NCBI RefSeq assembly: GCF_001698125.1
Contig: NZ_CP013854.1
Location: 5,828,001-5,892,000 of the forward strand
Reading direction: 5' to 3'
Length of the DNA: 64,000 bases
DNA from: Pseudonocardia sp. HH130630-07
GTDB taxonomy: Bacteria; Actinomycetota; Actinomycetes; Mycobacteriales; Pseudonocardiaceae
Positions within the stretch are counted from its first letter, which is position 1, and the number at the start of each line of letters is the position of its first letter. Position numbers and translations under genes: made by a program. Positions 1-9,695 of the stretch are shown here, in pieces. The notes below the pieces were generated by a model. That model searched no databases. It was not told the origin of the DNA and was given only the letters and a program-made list of their open reading frames with translations.

Positions 1-1226
1 CGTGCCGCCGACCGAGCGCAGGTGGCCGGTGCCCGGGTGCGCGACCGACGCCAGCACCCGGTCGCCGTCCGGCCCGGACAGGACGACCTGCTGCGGCAGC
101 CCGTAGGACTCCTCGATCGTGCACACCCGGCCGTCGGCGGTGAACGCACCGTCGGGATGGAAGGTGCTGCCGCCGCGCGCGGTCGCGGAGGCGACGACCT
201 CGGTCACGGGGCCGTCGGGGCCGTCGGGGACCGGAAGGACGCCGGCCACCGACTCCAGGCGGCGCAGGCCCAGGTAGCCGAGCCGGGCGTCGTCGATCCA
301 CTGCAGCCGGGTCACGTCGACGCCCCGGGTGTCGACCCGCCGGACCGCACCCGACCCGGTGTCGACGAGCAGGAGGTCCCCGGCGACCACCCAGCGGTCG
401 CTGCACACCGCCTCGGCCACCGCGATCCACCGGCCGTCCGGTGAGCCGGCCGGCCACCCGAGCTGCACCGCGCTGCGCAGCAGCGTCCGGACCGAGCCGT
501 CGTCGGCACCGACGACGCTCAGCTCCGCGCCGTACCAGTCGTCCTCGCCCGGGCCGCCGGAGGTGACGGCCACGACCCGGTCCGAGCCGCACCAGCCGGC
601 CTCCCAGCAGTTCAGTCCCTCCGGGGTGAGCCGATCCAGCGCGCCGGTGGCCGGGGTGAACGACCACAGGCTGCGCCACGCCTCGCCGGGTGTCCCGCCC
701 TCGACCCGCGGGGCCCATGCCGGAGCGTCGGCGGACCCGGCGAGATTGACCCCCGAGCCCTGCCCGCCGGACAGCTCGGCACCGAGTCCGGCGACACCGA
801 GCAGGATCCGCCGCCCGTCCGGGGACCAGTGCAGGTACTCGACCGTGCCGGGCACCGGCGGTGTCCCCTCCGCCTCCCCCAGCCGGTCGTCCGCCAGCAG
901 GTGCAGCCCGAACACCCCGGGCTCCGCCCGGTCGGCCAGGAAAGCCAGCGTGTGCCCGTCCGGGGAGAACCGGGCGCCCCGGGCCGAGCACCCGGCCGCC
1001 GAGATCCGGCGGAGCGCGCCGTCGTCCGCGGTGAACAGCGCGGTGGGTGCCACCCCGTCGAACCCACCCGGGACGCTCGCGGTCACCACGGTGCGCAGCC
1101 CGTCGGCGCTCACGTGCAGCTCACGCAGGTCCGAGGGCCTGCCGAACCCCGGTTCGTGCACCGCACGCAGGTACTCCAGGACCTCCTCGTAGCGGGCCGT
1201 GCCGGTCACCGTCGTCCTCGCCGTCA
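1..1226 (-). CDS. S9 family (prolyl oligopeptidase-type) peptidase, N-terminal part, cut by window edge
   Basis: About 408 residues can be read from an ATG at 1226. The gene runs off the left edge, so the C-terminal catalytic domain is missing. The visible part has WD40/TolB-like propeller blades: FSPDG, WSPDG and SPDGRW repeats at roughly residues 90, 140 and 255. This is the N-terminal beta-propeller typical of S9 dipeptidyl/prolyl oligopeptidases. The hydrolase domain with Ser-Asp-His is presumed to lie outside the window. A complete S9 enzyme is encoded at 20322-22550, and both genes lie near PucR regulators. Family assignment rests on the propeller only, so a non-catalytic TolB-like protein cannot be excluded. 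Confidence 0.72.
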
Positions 1227-1383
1227 TGGGTGCTCCCTCCGTCGGTCCACACTCGCCGGTCACGATCCCCGCCCGGCCGGTCCCGGCTCCACCGCCGGCC
1301 GTCGCCGATCTGCCACCGGCGGTGCGACACCCGTCGGACGCCGTCGTCGCGCCCCGTACCGCGGCACCGTCCAGACTGGGGGG

Positions 1384-2421
1384 ATGAGAGCGATCGTCTA
1401 CCGCGACAAGGGCGACGCCGACGTGCTCCGGCTCGTCGACCGCGACCTCCCCGAACCCGGCCCCGGCGAGGTCCGGGTCCGGATCTCCGTGTCCGGGATC
1501 AACCCGACCGACTGGAAGTCCCGCGCGGACACCGGCTCCGTCATGCCCTTCCCCGAGGTCGTCCCGCACCTCGACGGCGCGGGCACGGTCGACGCCGTCG
1601 GACCGGGTGTCGACCACGGCCGGGTCGGTGAGCGCGTCTGGTTGTTCATGGCCGCGGCCGGACGGCCGACCGGCACCGCGGCCGAGTTCGCCGTCGTGCC
1701 CGCCGAGCTGACCGTGCCGCTGCCCGACGGGGCGGGGTTCGAGCTGGGCGCGGCGCTCGGCGTCCCCGCGCTCACCGCGCACCGTGCCCTCACCGTCGCC
1801 GAGGACGGGCCCCGCCGCCTCGGACCGGGCGCGCTGGACGGGAGGGTCGTGCTCGCCGCGGGCGGGGCCGGTGCGGTCGGGCACGCGGCGATCCAGCTCG
1901 CCCGCTGGGCCGGGGCCACCGTCGTCAGCACGGTCAGCGGGCCGGACAAGGCGCGGCTGGCCACCGCCGCCGGGGCGCACCACGTGGTCAACTACCGGGA
2001 GGGCGACCCCGCGGCGGAGATCCGCGGGATCGCCCCGGACGGCGTCGACATCGTCGCCGAGGTGGCGCTCGGCGCGAACCTCGCACTGGACCTGGCCGTC
2101 CTGCGGACCCGCGGCACGATCGCGACCTACGCCAACGACGGTGCCCGCCCGGTCGGGCTGGACGTCCGGCAGAACATGACGCTGAACACGCGTTTCCAGT
2201 TCCTGGTGCTCTACACCGTCGGTCCCGGGGCGCTGGCCGCCGGGGCCGCGGACGTCGCCGCCGCGGTGCGGGACGGCGCGCTGCCGGTGGGCGAGGAGCA
2301 CGGCCTGCCGCTGCTGCGCTTCCCCCTCGACCGCGCCCCGGAGGCGCACCGGGCGGTCGAGGGCGGCGCGGTCGGCAAGGTGCTGGTGGACGTCGCACCG
2401 GACGGCCCGGCCCCGGCCTGA
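1384..2421 (+). CDS. MDR-superfamily NADPH:quinone oxidoreductase / zinc-less alcohol dehydrogenase
   Basis: 345 residues from an ATG that fits the family N-terminus (MRAIVYRDKG). An N-terminal GroES-like domain contains the GINPTDWKSR segment usual in quinone oxidoreductases. It is followed by a Rossmann fold with GGAGAVG near residues 158-164. The cysteine/histidine zinc-lobe pattern of classical alcohol dehydrogenases is not seen, so a zinc-independent NADPH:quinone or enone reductase is likely. The length is normal for zeta-crystallin-like enzymes. It is divergent from the S9 peptidase, with 157 bp between the starts. The physiological substrate cannot be inferred. Confidence 0.85.
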   Translation: MRAIVYRDKGDADVLRLVDRDLPEPGPGEVRVRISVSGINPTDWKSRADTGSVMPFPEVVPHLDGAGTVDAVGPGVDHGRVGERVWLFMAAAGRPTGTAAEFAVVPAELTVPLPDGAGFELGAALGVPALTAHRALTVAEDGPRRLGPGALDGRVVLAAGGAGAVGHAAIQLARWAGATVVSTVSGPDKARLATAAGAHHVVNYREGDPAAEIRGIAPDGVDIVAEVALGANLALDLAVLRTRGTIATYANDGARPVGLDVRQNMTLNTRFQFLVLYTVGPGALAAGAADVAAAVRDGALPVGEEHGLPLLRFPLDRAPEAHRAVEGGAVGKVLVDVAPDGPAPA

Positions 2422-2517
2422 CCGTCCGGGACGGATGAACAGGTGTCGCGCCCGGGGTCCGGGTTGTTCGACGGGTGACGATCCCGGCCGGACCGGCCCG
2501 GGCGCGACCATGACACG

Positions 2518-3828
2518 GTGACTCTCACCGCGGACGCCGTCGTCGTCGGAGCCGGCGTGATCGGCTCCTCGACGGCCCTCGAACTCTCCCGCGCCGGCCT
2601 GCGGGTCGTCGTCGTCGACCGGCTCCCCGGGCCGGGCCAGGGCTCGACGAGCGCGTCGAGCGCCGTCGTCCGGTTCAACTACTCGACGTTCCCCGGGGTC
2701 GCCGCGGCGTGGGAGGCCCGGCACTGCTGGGAGTCCTGGCCGGAGCACCTCGGCCTGCCCGCCGGCACCGGCGGGACCGCGCGGTTCCGGCGGACCGGGA
2801 TGGTCTTCCTCGACGTCGACGTGGCGCCGCGGGACCGGGTGCTGCCGCTGTTCGACCGCGCCGGCGTCCCCTACGAGGTGTGGGACCCCGCCGAGCTGGC
2901 GCGCCGGGTGCCCGGACTCGACCCGGGCCGGTTCTGGCCCCCCAGGAGGCTCGACGACGACGCGTTCTGGGCCGACGCCGACGGCCGGATCGGCGGGGTG
3001 TGGACCCCGGACGCCGGCTGGATCGACGACCCGATGCGCGCCGCGGTCGACCTCGCCGACGCCGCCAGGGCCGCCGGGGCCAGGTTCGTGTTCCGGGACG
3101 GGGTGACGGCCGTGCGCCGGGCCGGCGACCGGGTCGCCGGCGTCGACCTGGCCAGCGGGGAACGGATCGACGCGCCGGTCGTCGTCAACGTCGCCGGGCC
3201 GTGGTCGGCACAGCTCAACCGGATCGCCGGGGTCGGTGCCGACTTCTCCGTGACGACCCGGCCGTTGCGCCAGGAGGTGCACGCCGTGTCGACACCCCCC
3301 GGTTACGACGACGGCGACCACCCCGGCCCGGTCGTCGCCGACCTGGATCTGGGCACCTACCTGCGCAGCGCCCCCGGCGGCACCTTCTACGTGGGCGGCA
3401 CCGAACCCGAGTGCGACCCGCTGCAGTGGCTCGACGACCCCGACGACGCCGACCCGAACCCGACCGCGGCGGTGTTCGACGCCCAGGTCACCCGGGCCGC
3501 CCGGCGCTTCGGGGAGCTGGCCGTGCCGCCCCGGCCGCGCGGCGTCGCGGGGGTGTACGACGTGTCGACCGACTGGGCCCCGATCTACGACCGGACGGAG
3601 CTGGACGGCTTCTACGTCGCCATCGGGACCAGCGGGAACCAGTTCAAGAACGCGCCGGTCGCCGGTCGTTTCCTGGCCGCGATCGTCACGGCCGTGGAGA
3701 ACGGCCACGACCACGACGCCGATCCGGTCGGGTACCGCGGCGAGCACACCGGGCTCACCGTCGATCTCGGGGCGTTCTCCCGCCGTCGTGAGCTGAACCC
3801 GGACTCCAGCGGGACCGTGATGGGCTGA
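2518..3828 (+). CDS. FAD-dependent oxidoreductase, DAO family (sarcosine/amino acid oxidase-like)
   Basis: 436 residues. GxGxxG (G11, G13, G16) within VVGAGVIGSS marks the FAD-binding Rossmann motif, followed by the acidic VVVDR. The C-terminal segment YDVSTDWAPIYDR...IGTSGNQFKNAP matches the FAD/substrate-closing region of DAO-family oxidases. It probably oxidises a secondary amine or amino acid in the cytoplasm. The GTG start has no convincing ribosome-binding site, but the reading frame begins directly with the nucleotide-binding strand, so little can be missing. It converges on the PucR gene with six bases between the stops. The regulator's operon may control related nitrogen metabolism; this is inference. 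Confidence 0.85.
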   Translation: MTLTADAVVVGAGVIGSSTALELSRAGLRVVVVDRLPGPGQGSTSASSAVVRFNYSTFPGVAAAWEARHCWESWPEHLGLPAGTGGTARFRRTGMVFLDVDVAPRDRVLPLFDRAGVPYEVWDPAELARRVPGLDPGRFWPPRRLDDDAFWADADGRIGGVWTPDAGWIDDPMRAAVDLADAARAAGARFVFRDGVTAVRRAGDRVAGVDLASGERIDAPVVVNVAGPWSAQLNRIAGVGADFSVTTRPLRQEVHAVSTPPGYDDGDHPGPVVADLDLGTYLRSAPGGTFYVGGTEPECDPLQWLDDPDDADPNPTAAVFDAQVTRAARRFGELAVPPRPRGVAGVYDVSTDWAPIYDRTELDGFYVAIGTSGNQFKNAPVAGRFLAAIVTAVENGHDHDADPVGYRGEHTGLTVDLGAFSRRRELNPDSSGTVMG

Positions 3829-3834
3829 GCCCCC

Positions 3835-5052
3835 TCACGGACGGGCCGGCGGGCCGATCAGCCGGGCGAGCTTGAGCCCGAGGTGCAGTGCCAGCCGGTC
3901 GCCGCCGGAACCGAGGCGCATCCCCGAGATCTCCTCGATCCGGGACAGCCGGTAGTACAGCGTGCCCCGGTGCACGTGCAGCCGGGCCACGCTGGCCCGG
4001 GCGTCCCCCGCCTCGTCGAGATAGGTCTCCAGGGTCTCGACGAGCTGGCCGCCGGTGTCGCGTTCCATCAGCGTCCGCAGGCCGGCCGGTACGGCGTCGA
4101 CCGGCAGCTCGTCGATCGGCAGGTGCACCAGCAGCCGGTAGATGCCCAGCTCCTCGTAGGACACCACGGGACCGAACCCCGGGACGACGTCGGTGACCCG
4201 CAGGACGTCCTCGACCGCCGCGGCCGACCGGTGGGCGGCGGGGAGGCCGGCCACGACGGGGCCGATGCCGACCCGCACGTCGTCGCTGTCCAGCGCCCTG
4301 GCCAGTGACGACTGCAGCTCCTCGGCGTGCGACCGCACCGTGGCCGCGGGCGGCAGCCTGCGGTCGGCGACGAGCACCGTGCCGTGCCCGCCGGAGCGGC
4401 TCATCGCCAGCGGACAGAGCGGGACCAGGTGCCGCACGCCGCGCTGCAGCGCGAGATCCAGCTCGGTCGCGGCACCGTCGACGGCGGCGAGGACCTCCTC
4501 CCCGATCCGCACGCCGATCGCGACGACCTGGCCGTCGGCCGGCAGCACGTCGGCCCTGGCCAGCTCGGCGGCGGCGTGCGTGCGGACGGACTCGTTGTCC
4601 GACACCAGGTCCCGCAGCAGCTCCCGGTCGCGGCTGTCGCGCAGGCTGCCGAGGAGCTGCTGGCGGTGCAGGAGCTGGCCGGCGGCCGCGGCGGCGTCGG
4701 CGGCCAGGCGCAGCTCGCCGTCGGTGAGCGTCCCGGCGTCGTCGATCAGCCACAGGTATCCGAGCAGCTGGCGGTCGCAGCGGATCGGGACGCACGCGCG
4801 TCCGAGCATCCCGCGCCCGGGCATCCCCGGGATCCGCACCGGCCCGTCGGAGGTCGCGATGCCCAGGCTCCGCACGTACTCGACGATGTCCGGTGGCCCC
4901 TGGCGTTCGAGCACGGACTGGACGCGGTAGTCGTCGACGTCCTCGTCGTGGGCGGTGTGCACGAGCAGCCGGATCTCGGGGTCGTCGATCGCGACGGCGC
5001 GGCGCAACCGCGCGGCCAGCCCCTCGGCCACCGCCCGCAGCTCCTCCTGCAT
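3835..5052 (-). CDS. PucR family transcriptional regulator (copy 1)
   Basis: 405 residues from the ATG at 5052, preceded by GGAGAGGGG. The C-terminus has the PucR-type helix-turn-helix (LHVHRGTLYYRLSRIEEISG), and the middle has a GGDEF-like/CdaR region. The N-terminal part (CVPIRCDRQLLGYLWLIDD) resembles a GAF-like sensor. An upstream ATG at 5142 would give an ATGA overlap with the preceding gene and 30 more residues. I prefer 5052 because the paralogue at 22725-23942 is then exactly the same length and aligns from its first residues. It is the last gene of the 8080-to-3835 run and probably regulates that run or the neighbouring oxidases and peptidases. Confidence 0.85.
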   Translation of the reverse strand: MQEELRAVAEGLAARLRRAVAIDDPEIRLLVHTAHDEDVDDYRVQSVLERQGPPDIVEYVRSLGIATSDGPVRIPGMPGRGMLGRACVPIRCDRQLLGYLWLIDDAGTLTDGELRLAADAAAAAGQLLHRQQLLGSLRDSRDRELLRDLVSDNESVRTHAAAELARADVLPADGQVVAIGVRIGEEVLAAVDGAATELDLALQRGVRHLVPLCPLAMSRSGGHGTVLVADRRLPPAATVRSHAEELQSSLARALDSDDVRVGIGPVVAGLPAAHRSAAAVEDVLRVTDVVPGFGPVVSYEELGIYRLLVHLPIDELPVDAVPAGLRTLMERDTGGQLVETLETYLDEAGDARASVARLHVHRGTLYYRLSRIEEISGMRLGSGGDRLALHLGLKLARLIGPPARP

Positions 5053-5138
5053 GCCTGCCGCCCCTCTCCGCCAGCCACCGTCCGAGGGGTCAGTCTGCCG
5101 TGGTGCCGCCCGCTCCGCCGCCGTCGGCGCGGGCCCGG

Positions 5139-6830
5139 TCATCCGGCGGCCGGCGCCGCGATCCACCGCTCGACGTCGTCGGCGAGCTGGGACAGCGGGA
5201 CGGAGCCGCTGCCGAGCACCGTGTCGTGGAACCCACGGAGGTCGAATCCCGCTCCGAGCGCGTCCCGGGCGTGCTCGCGCAGCCGGACGATCTCCAGCCG
5301 GCCGGTCATGTACGCCAGCGCCTGCCCCGGCATGCTGATGTAGCGGTCGACCTCGGGGACGATCGCGTGACGGTCCAGCGCGGTGTGGTCGACCATGTAG
5401 TCGATCGCCCGCTGCCGCGACCAGCCGAAGGCGTGCAGCCCGGTGTCGACGACGAGCCGCGCCGCCCGCCAGGCGTCGAACGAGACCATCCCGAACCGTG
5501 CGAGATCGGTGGAGTAGAGACCCATCTCGTCGGCGAGGCGTTCGGTGTAGAGACCCCAGCCCTCGCCGTAGGCGGTGACGTAGGCGAAGCGCCGGTAGGC
5601 GGGCAGGCCGCCCAGCTCGCGGGCGACCGCGAACTGCATGTGGTGCCCGGGGACGGTCTCGTGGAAGGTCAGCGACTCGGTCTCGTGCCGGAACCGGGTC
5701 CCGGGCGCGGACGTGTTGAGCCAGCACCGCCCCGGGCGGCTGCCGTCACCGGCCGGGGGCTGGTAGTAGCCCAGGGCGGAGGTGGCGGCCTCGGCGTCGT
5801 TCATCGGCTCGATGTCGCACGGGATGCGGTGCCGGCGCCCGAACCAGTCCGGCACGGCCTCCTCGGCCCGGCGCTGCGCCTCGCGGGCGTCGGCGAGGAT
5901 CTCCGCGGCGCTGCCGTAGCGCACGGCGGGGTCCTCGCGCAGCCGGCGCCGGACCTCGTCGGCGTCACTGGTGCCGAGCACCCTCGATCCCAGCTCGCGG
6001 AACTCCTCGCGCAGCTGCTCGGCCAGGCGCAGCCCGGTCTCGTGCAGGTCCGCGGCCGTCCGCGCGGTCGTCGTGTGCCGGGCGACCAGCCGGTCGTAGA
6101 TCTCCGGGCCGCCCGGCAGGTTGCCCACCCCGCACGCCTCGTCCGGCAGGGCGGCGGGCAGCAGCTCGTCGCGGAGCATGTCGCGCAGCCGGGCCAGTGC
6201 CGGGCGGACGCCGTCGGCCACCGCCGTCTCGACGGCCGCCGCGACCCCGGCTGCGGCCGGGGCGCCCAGCGGGGCGAGCAGCGGGTCGGCCGAGGCCGGG
6301 CTCGCCAGGTAGCCCTCGATCGTGCCGACGGCCGACCGCACGCCCTGGCGGCTCGTCACCAGGCCGTCGGCCAGGCCGCGGCGCAGCGCGGCGACGGACG
6401 CGTCGAGGTAGCCGGGGAGCGTGGCGCAGCGGGCCGCGTAGTCGGCGGCCCGGCGCGGGTCGCTCAGCACGACCTTGGGGCAGACGCCGAGCACCGTGGA
6501 CACCGGCCCGACCAGCCCGCCCAGCTGCCACTCCGTCGTCCGGGCCGCGACCGCCTCGGCCGCGGCCCCGGCGTCGTGCACGACCAGGGCCCGGGAGGCC
6601 CGCCCGGTGTCGTCGAGGGCGTCCGGGTCGAGCGCGGCGGCCCGGTCCCGGAGATCGGCCGTCCGGCGGCCGAACTCGGCCCGGGCCGCGGCGGAGACGT
6701 CCTGCACCCGGTCGTCGTGGCCGGGGAGCCCGAAGCTCGTGGCGAAGAACGGGTCCGCCGCGGCGGCCAGCTCGAGGTAGGTGTTGCCGAGGTCGTCGAC
6801 GGGCGAGGTCGTCGTGTCCCCAACGGTCAT
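5139..6830 (-). CDS. DUF885 family protein, putative zinc metallopeptidase-like
   Basis: 563 residues. The conserved DUF885 motif HETVPGHH spans residues 390-397 and provides the HExxxGH metal site. It is followed by GEGWGLYTERLADEMGLY, which carries the downstream glutamates and tyrosine. Family members are probable zinc-dependent peptidases of the M32/M3-like gluzincin type. No signal peptide is visible, so a cytoplasmic enzyme is likely. The ATG at 6830 follows a strong AGGAGGG and overlaps the stop of the upstream hydrolase gene (ATGA), which indicates translational coupling. Co-location with an acetylhydrolase and a PucR regulator suggests peptide or ester scavenging. Confidence 0.88.
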   Translation of the reverse strand: MTVGDTTTSPVDDLGNTYLELAAAADPFFATSFGLPGHDDRVQDVSAAARAEFGRRTADLRDRAAALDPDALDDTGRASRALVVHDAGAAAEAVAARTTEWQLGGLVGPVSTVLGVCPKVVLSDPRRAADYAARCATLPGYLDASVAALRRGLADGLVTSRQGVRSAVGTIEGYLASPASADPLLAPLGAPAAAGVAAAVETAVADGVRPALARLRDMLRDELLPAALPDEACGVGNLPGGPEIYDRLVARHTTTARTAADLHETGLRLAEQLREEFRELGSRVLGTSDADEVRRRLREDPAVRYGSAAEILADAREAQRRAEEAVPDWFGRRHRIPCDIEPMNDAEAATSALGYYQPPAGDGSRPGRCWLNTSAPGTRFRHETESLTFHETVPGHHMQFAVARELGGLPAYRRFAYVTAYGEGWGLYTERLADEMGLYSTDLARFGMVSFDAWRAARLVVDTGLHAFGWSRQRAIDYMVDHTALDRHAIVPEVDRYISMPGQALAYMTGRLEIVRLREHARDALGAGFDLRGFHDTVLGSGSVPLSQLADDVERWIAAPAAG

Positions 6831-8080
6831 CGGTGACCCTCCTGGGTGGGTGCGGACTGACGGACGGCGGTGAGGTCGACCCGGCGCGCCTCCGGGAACC
6901 GGGCGAGCTGGGGACCGGGGAAGCCGGGGTCCGGGTCGCCGAGCACCCGGCCCAGGTGGCCCCGGACGAACGCGTTGACCAGGTCGACCGTCCGCTGCGA
7001 CCGCACGGTGCCGCCGCCGGGCAGCACCCGGGCCCGGTCCGGCGGCGGGAGCAGGACGACGTCGGTCAGCTCCAGGTGGGTCACCCCGGCGACGCAGATC
7101 CGGTGCACGTCGGACCGGGTGCCGGCGGTGCGCCGGGGTTCGAAGAAGAACTCGTCGGCGTCGATCGCCGTCACGTCCGGCAGGCCCATCGCCGCGAACT
7201 GGGCTCCCAGGTCGCTCGACAGGTGCAGCAGGGGGACCCGGACGTCGGTGTCGAACAGGTCCGACAGCCACTGGCCGCCGTCGAGGTTCACCGCGACCCG
7301 CACCCGCTCGTCCTGCTGCGCGGTGGACGCGGCCGCGGCGGCCCCGAACGACATGCCCAGCGTGCCGAGGCGGCCGAGGTCGCCGTGCGCGGTGATCTCC
7401 CCCGCCGGCCCGTCGATCGCGTCCGCGGCCAGCGCGTCGATCACCGCGCGCAGGTCGTCGACCCAGCGCCGGGCCCACGGGCCCATGCCGTGCTCGTCGA
7501 GGAACCCGGGGGTCGCCGCGAACCGGGTCGCGACGTCGCCGGTGAGCTTGTCCCGGTAGCCGGGCCGTCCGGGCATGGCGACGAACGTCTCGCGGAAGTG
7601 GGCGTCGTGCTCGACCAGCTCGCCGTCGAGGTGGCGCAGCGCGCCGGCCTCGCCGGGGTGCCCGACCGACCAGACGACGTGGCCATGCGCGGCCAGGTGC
7701 TCCATGAGCGGCGTGTTCTGGGTGACCCAGCCCAGCGCCCCGTGCGAGAACACCACCGTGGGGAACCGGCCGGGGGCGGGCGGCGCCCCCTCCACCCCGT
7801 ACGTCCGCACGGCGGCCAGCCACGCCGCCCAGTCGGCCGGGGCCCCGGTCGCGGCGAGCGCCGCCCGCAGCACCGCGGTCTCGTCGCCCGCGGCGTAGTC
7901 GCGGGACCGCGCACCGGACGGCTCCGCGGGGTACCAGACCCGTACCGGCAGGCGGCGTCCGGCGGCGTCGGCCGGACGCAGGACGGGGCGGACGGTGTCG
8001 ACCGTCCCGCCCTCCCGGGTCCCCACCGGGTACGGGCCGTCGGGCGCGGCGTACGTCGGCGGGCGCCCCGGGTCGGTCAT
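6827..8080 (-). CDS. Platelet-activating-factor acetylhydrolase-like alpha/beta hydrolase
   Basis: 417 residues. The N-terminus (PDGPYPVGTREGGTVD...RVWYPAE) and the HGALGWVTQNTPLMEHLAAHGHVV block are typical of PAF acetylhydrolase isoform II relatives. The nucleophile is S244 in GMSFG. A late histidine lies in GVTHLELTDV and acidic residues lie between, so the triad appears complete. It likely hydrolyses short acyl esters or amides. It is the first gene of a three-gene minus-strand operon, with an ATGA overlap to the DUF885 gene. Two CGACAGGTGTCG-type palindromes sit 60-105 bp upstream of its start. Confidence 0.85.
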   Translation of the reverse strand: MTDPGRPPTYAAPDGPYPVGTREGGTVDTVRPVLRPADAAGRRLPVRVWYPAEPSGARSRDYAAGDETAVLRAALAATGAPADWAAWLAAVRTYGVEGAPPAPGRFPTVVFSHGALGWVTQNTPLMEHLAAHGHVVWSVGHPGEAGALRHLDGELVEHDAHFRETFVAMPGRPGYRDKLTGDVATRFAATPGFLDEHGMGPWARRWVDDLRAVIDALAADAIDGPAGEITAHGDLGRLGTLGMSFGAAAAASTAQQDERVRVAVNLDGGQWLSDLFDTDVRVPLLHLSSDLGAQFAAMGLPDVTAIDADEFFFEPRRTAGTRSDVHRICVAGVTHLELTDVVLLPPPDRARVLPGGGTVRSQRTVDLVNAFVRGHLGRVLGDPDPGFPGPQLARFPEARRVDLTAVRQSAPTQEGHR

Positions 8081-8140
8081 GCAGCACGCTCCGTTCAGGT
8101 CATCAGGCCGAGCCTAGGACGCCCCCGGGAGCAGGAGACC

Positions 8141-8184
8141 CGACAGGTGTCGAGGATGCGGCGGCACTGCTCGGACACCTGTCG
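8141..8184. promoter_or_regulatory. Pair of CGACAGGTGTCG-type palindromes upstream of the hydrolase operon
   Basis: CGACAGGTGTCG at 8141-8152, and its near-reverse complement GGACACCTGTCG at 8173-8184. The centres are about 32 bp apart, close to three helical turns. The same palindrome recurs upstream of other genes in this window (see findings). Probably a regulator-binding region for the minus-strand operon starting at 8080. Confidence 0.5.
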
Positions 8185-8193
8185 GGCGGCCGG

Positions 8194-8559
8194 TCATCGC
8201 GGGCCCAGTACCCGCTCCAGGATCGCGTCGTCCCACTGCAGGTACTCGACGGTGACCCCGTCGTGGTGCACGTACGCGCCGCGCCCGGTCGCCGCGGTGA
8301 ACTCGCTCCGGATCTCCGCACCCCGCTCCACCAGCGCGGACACGGTCGCGTCGACGTCGTCGACCACGAGCGGCCCGATCCCCTGCCGGTAGGCGGCCGG
8401 GTCCCCGGCGACGAGCAGGACGTCGCCCACCGCGGCCAGCTCCGCCTCCTCGAACCGGAACCGCAGATCGGCGGGCCGGCCGTACACCTGCTCGAGCGGG
8501 CCGAGCGCCGCATCGAGATCGTCGACGAACACGCGTGCATAGGTCTTGAGAACAGCCAT
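8194..8559 (-). CDS. VOC (glyoxalase/bleomycin-resistance fold) family protein
   Basis: 121 residues from [14 protein letters not shown]. It is a single VOC module with two beta-alpha-beta-beta-beta units: an early FVDDLDAAL strand, a central [20 protein letters not shown], and a terminal [20 protein letters not shown] carrying a probable metal-ligand glutamate. Members are small dimeric metal enzymes or binding proteins, and the substrate is unknown. It is divergent from the LysR gene across a perfect LysR-type dyad, so it is the likely target of that regulator. An extended reading from 8631 would run through the dyad and is unlikely. Confidence 0.8.
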   Translation of the reverse strand: MAVLKTYARVFVDDLDAALGPLEQVYGRPADLRFRFEEAELAAVGDVLLVAGDPAAYRQGIGPLVVDDVDATVSALVERGAEIRSEFTAATGRGAYVHHDGVTVEYLQWDDAILERVLGPR

Positions 8560-8617
8560 GCCCCCATCGGACCGGTCCGGCCGCCGCTCCGCCGCCCCGA
8601 TGCCGGATCCGAGCAGC

Positions 8618-8640
8618 GCCGATACCTGCACGGTATCGGC
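8618..8640. promoter_or_regulatory. LysR-type operator (T-N11-A dyad) between VOC gene and LysR gene
   Basis: Perfect 9-bp arms GCCGATACC (8618-8626) and GGTATCGGC (8632-8640) are separated by five bases. The core ATAC-N7-GTAT contains the T-N11-A signature of LysR boxes (T8623, A8635). It lies 21 bp before the LysR start and 59 bp before the divergent VOC start, the usual position for autoregulation and divergent activation. Confidence 0.75.
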
Positions 8641-8660
8641 GGGTCGGCTACCGTCCGGCC

Positions 8661-9614
8661 GTGGAGCTCCGCCACCTGCGCTACGCGCTCGCGCTGGCCG
8701 AACACCGGCACTTCGGCCGGGCGGCCCGCGGTCTCGGCATCGCCCAGCCCCCGCTGTCGCGTCAGATCGCGGCCCTGGAGCGCGAGCTGGGCACCACCCT
8801 GTTCGACCGCCGGCCCGGTGGCGTGGTCCCGACCGCGGCCGGCGAGGTGTGGATCGCGCACGCCCGCCGCGTCCTCGAGCAGGTCGAGGCCGGTGCCGAG
8901 GACGCCCGCCGGGCCGCGCGCGGGCAGAGCGGCGTCCTGCGCCTGGCGTTCGTGGGCTCGGCGCTGGTCCAGCTGCTGCCCCCGCTGCTCGCCCGCTTCC
9001 GCGCCACCCACGGTGCGGTCGAGCTGCGGTGCTCGGAGCTGGCGAGCACCCGCAGCACCGCGGCCCTGCTCGCCGGCGAGATCGACGTGGCGGTGTCCCG
9101 CGGTGCCCCGCGCGGCCGCGGCGCCGAGCAGCTGACCTCGATCCCGGTCGGCCGGGACCAGCTCGTCGCGGTCTGCCACCGCGGGCACCCGTTCGCCACG
9201 CGGCCGGCGGTCACCGTGGACCAGCTCCGGTCCGCGCCGCTGGTCACGACCTCGGACGAGGACGAACCCGGCACGGTCGGCGCGCTCGCCGCGGTGCTCG
9301 ACGGGCGCAGCCCCACCCTCGCGACGACGCTGGCCCGCGACGTCCACACCATCGCCGGGCTCGCCGCCTGCGGGGTCGGCGTCGGGCTGCTGCCGTCCTG
9401 TGCCCGCGGGGTCTCCCGCACCGAGACCACCGTGCTGGAGGTGCGGCCGGCGCTGCGGCTGCCGGACCTCTGCCTCGTCACCCGGACCGACGACGGCTCC
9501 CCCACCCTCGCGGCGTTCCTCGCGGTCGCCGTCGAGCACTGCTCCGAGGTACGCGAGGCGCTCGAACGGCGGTCCGGGGCGACATCTGTCGTAGCGGCGG
9601 ACGGGAATCCGTGA
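8661..9614 (+). CDS. LysR family transcriptional regulator
   Basis: 317 residues. A classical LysR winged helix-turn-helix occupies residues 1-60 ([22 protein letters not shown], then [19 protein letters not shown], and LFDRR). It is followed by a periplasmic-binding-like effector domain with the usual [21 protein letters not shown] linker strand. Initiation is from GTG at 8661. Divergent transcription from the VOC gene and the T-N11-A dyad in between are the standard arrangement for an autoregulated LysR activator. The MHS transporter 80 bp downstream may also be part of its regulon. The effector is unknown. Confidence 0.92.
   Translation: MELRHLRYALALAEHRHFGRAARGLGIAQPPLSRQIAALERELGTTLFDRRPGGVVPTAAGEVWIAHARRVLEQVEAGAEDARRAARGQSGVLRLAFVGSALVQLLPPLLARFRATHGAVELRCSELASTRSTAALLAGEIDVAVSRGAPRGRGAEQLTSIPVGRDQLVAVCHRGHPFATRPAVTVDQLRSAPLVTTSDEDEPGTVGALAAVLDGRSPTLATTLARDVHTIAGLAACGVGVGLLPSCARGVSRTETTVLEVRPALRLPDLCLVTRTDDGSPTLAAFLAVAVEHCSEVREALERRSGATSVVAADGNP
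9580..9591. promoter_or_regulatory. CGACATCTGTCG palindrome upstream of MHS transporter
   Basis: 5-bp arms CGACA/TGTCG around TC, matching the dispersed palindrome except for its centre. It lies within the last codons of the LysR gene, about 105 bp upstream of the transporter start. Confidence 0.4.
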
Positions 9615-9695
9615 CACCGGACGCTGCCCACGCCCCCGGTCACGCGGCGATCCTCTGACGACAGGGACGACGGGGTACCTGCCGGGAGGCACGTG

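Noticed and set aside
5140-5142. ATG giving an ATGA-coupled longer PucR protein
   Set aside because: Coupling is attractive, but the extra 30 residues are low complexity, no ribosome-binding site precedes it, and the paralogue has the shorter length.
5139-8087. A 982-codon minus-strand frame that could be read as a fused hydrolase-DUF885 protein
   Set aside because: The upstream part is a shadow of the hydrolase gene in another frame. A strong AGGAGGG and an ATGA overlap define a separate DUF885 start at 6830.
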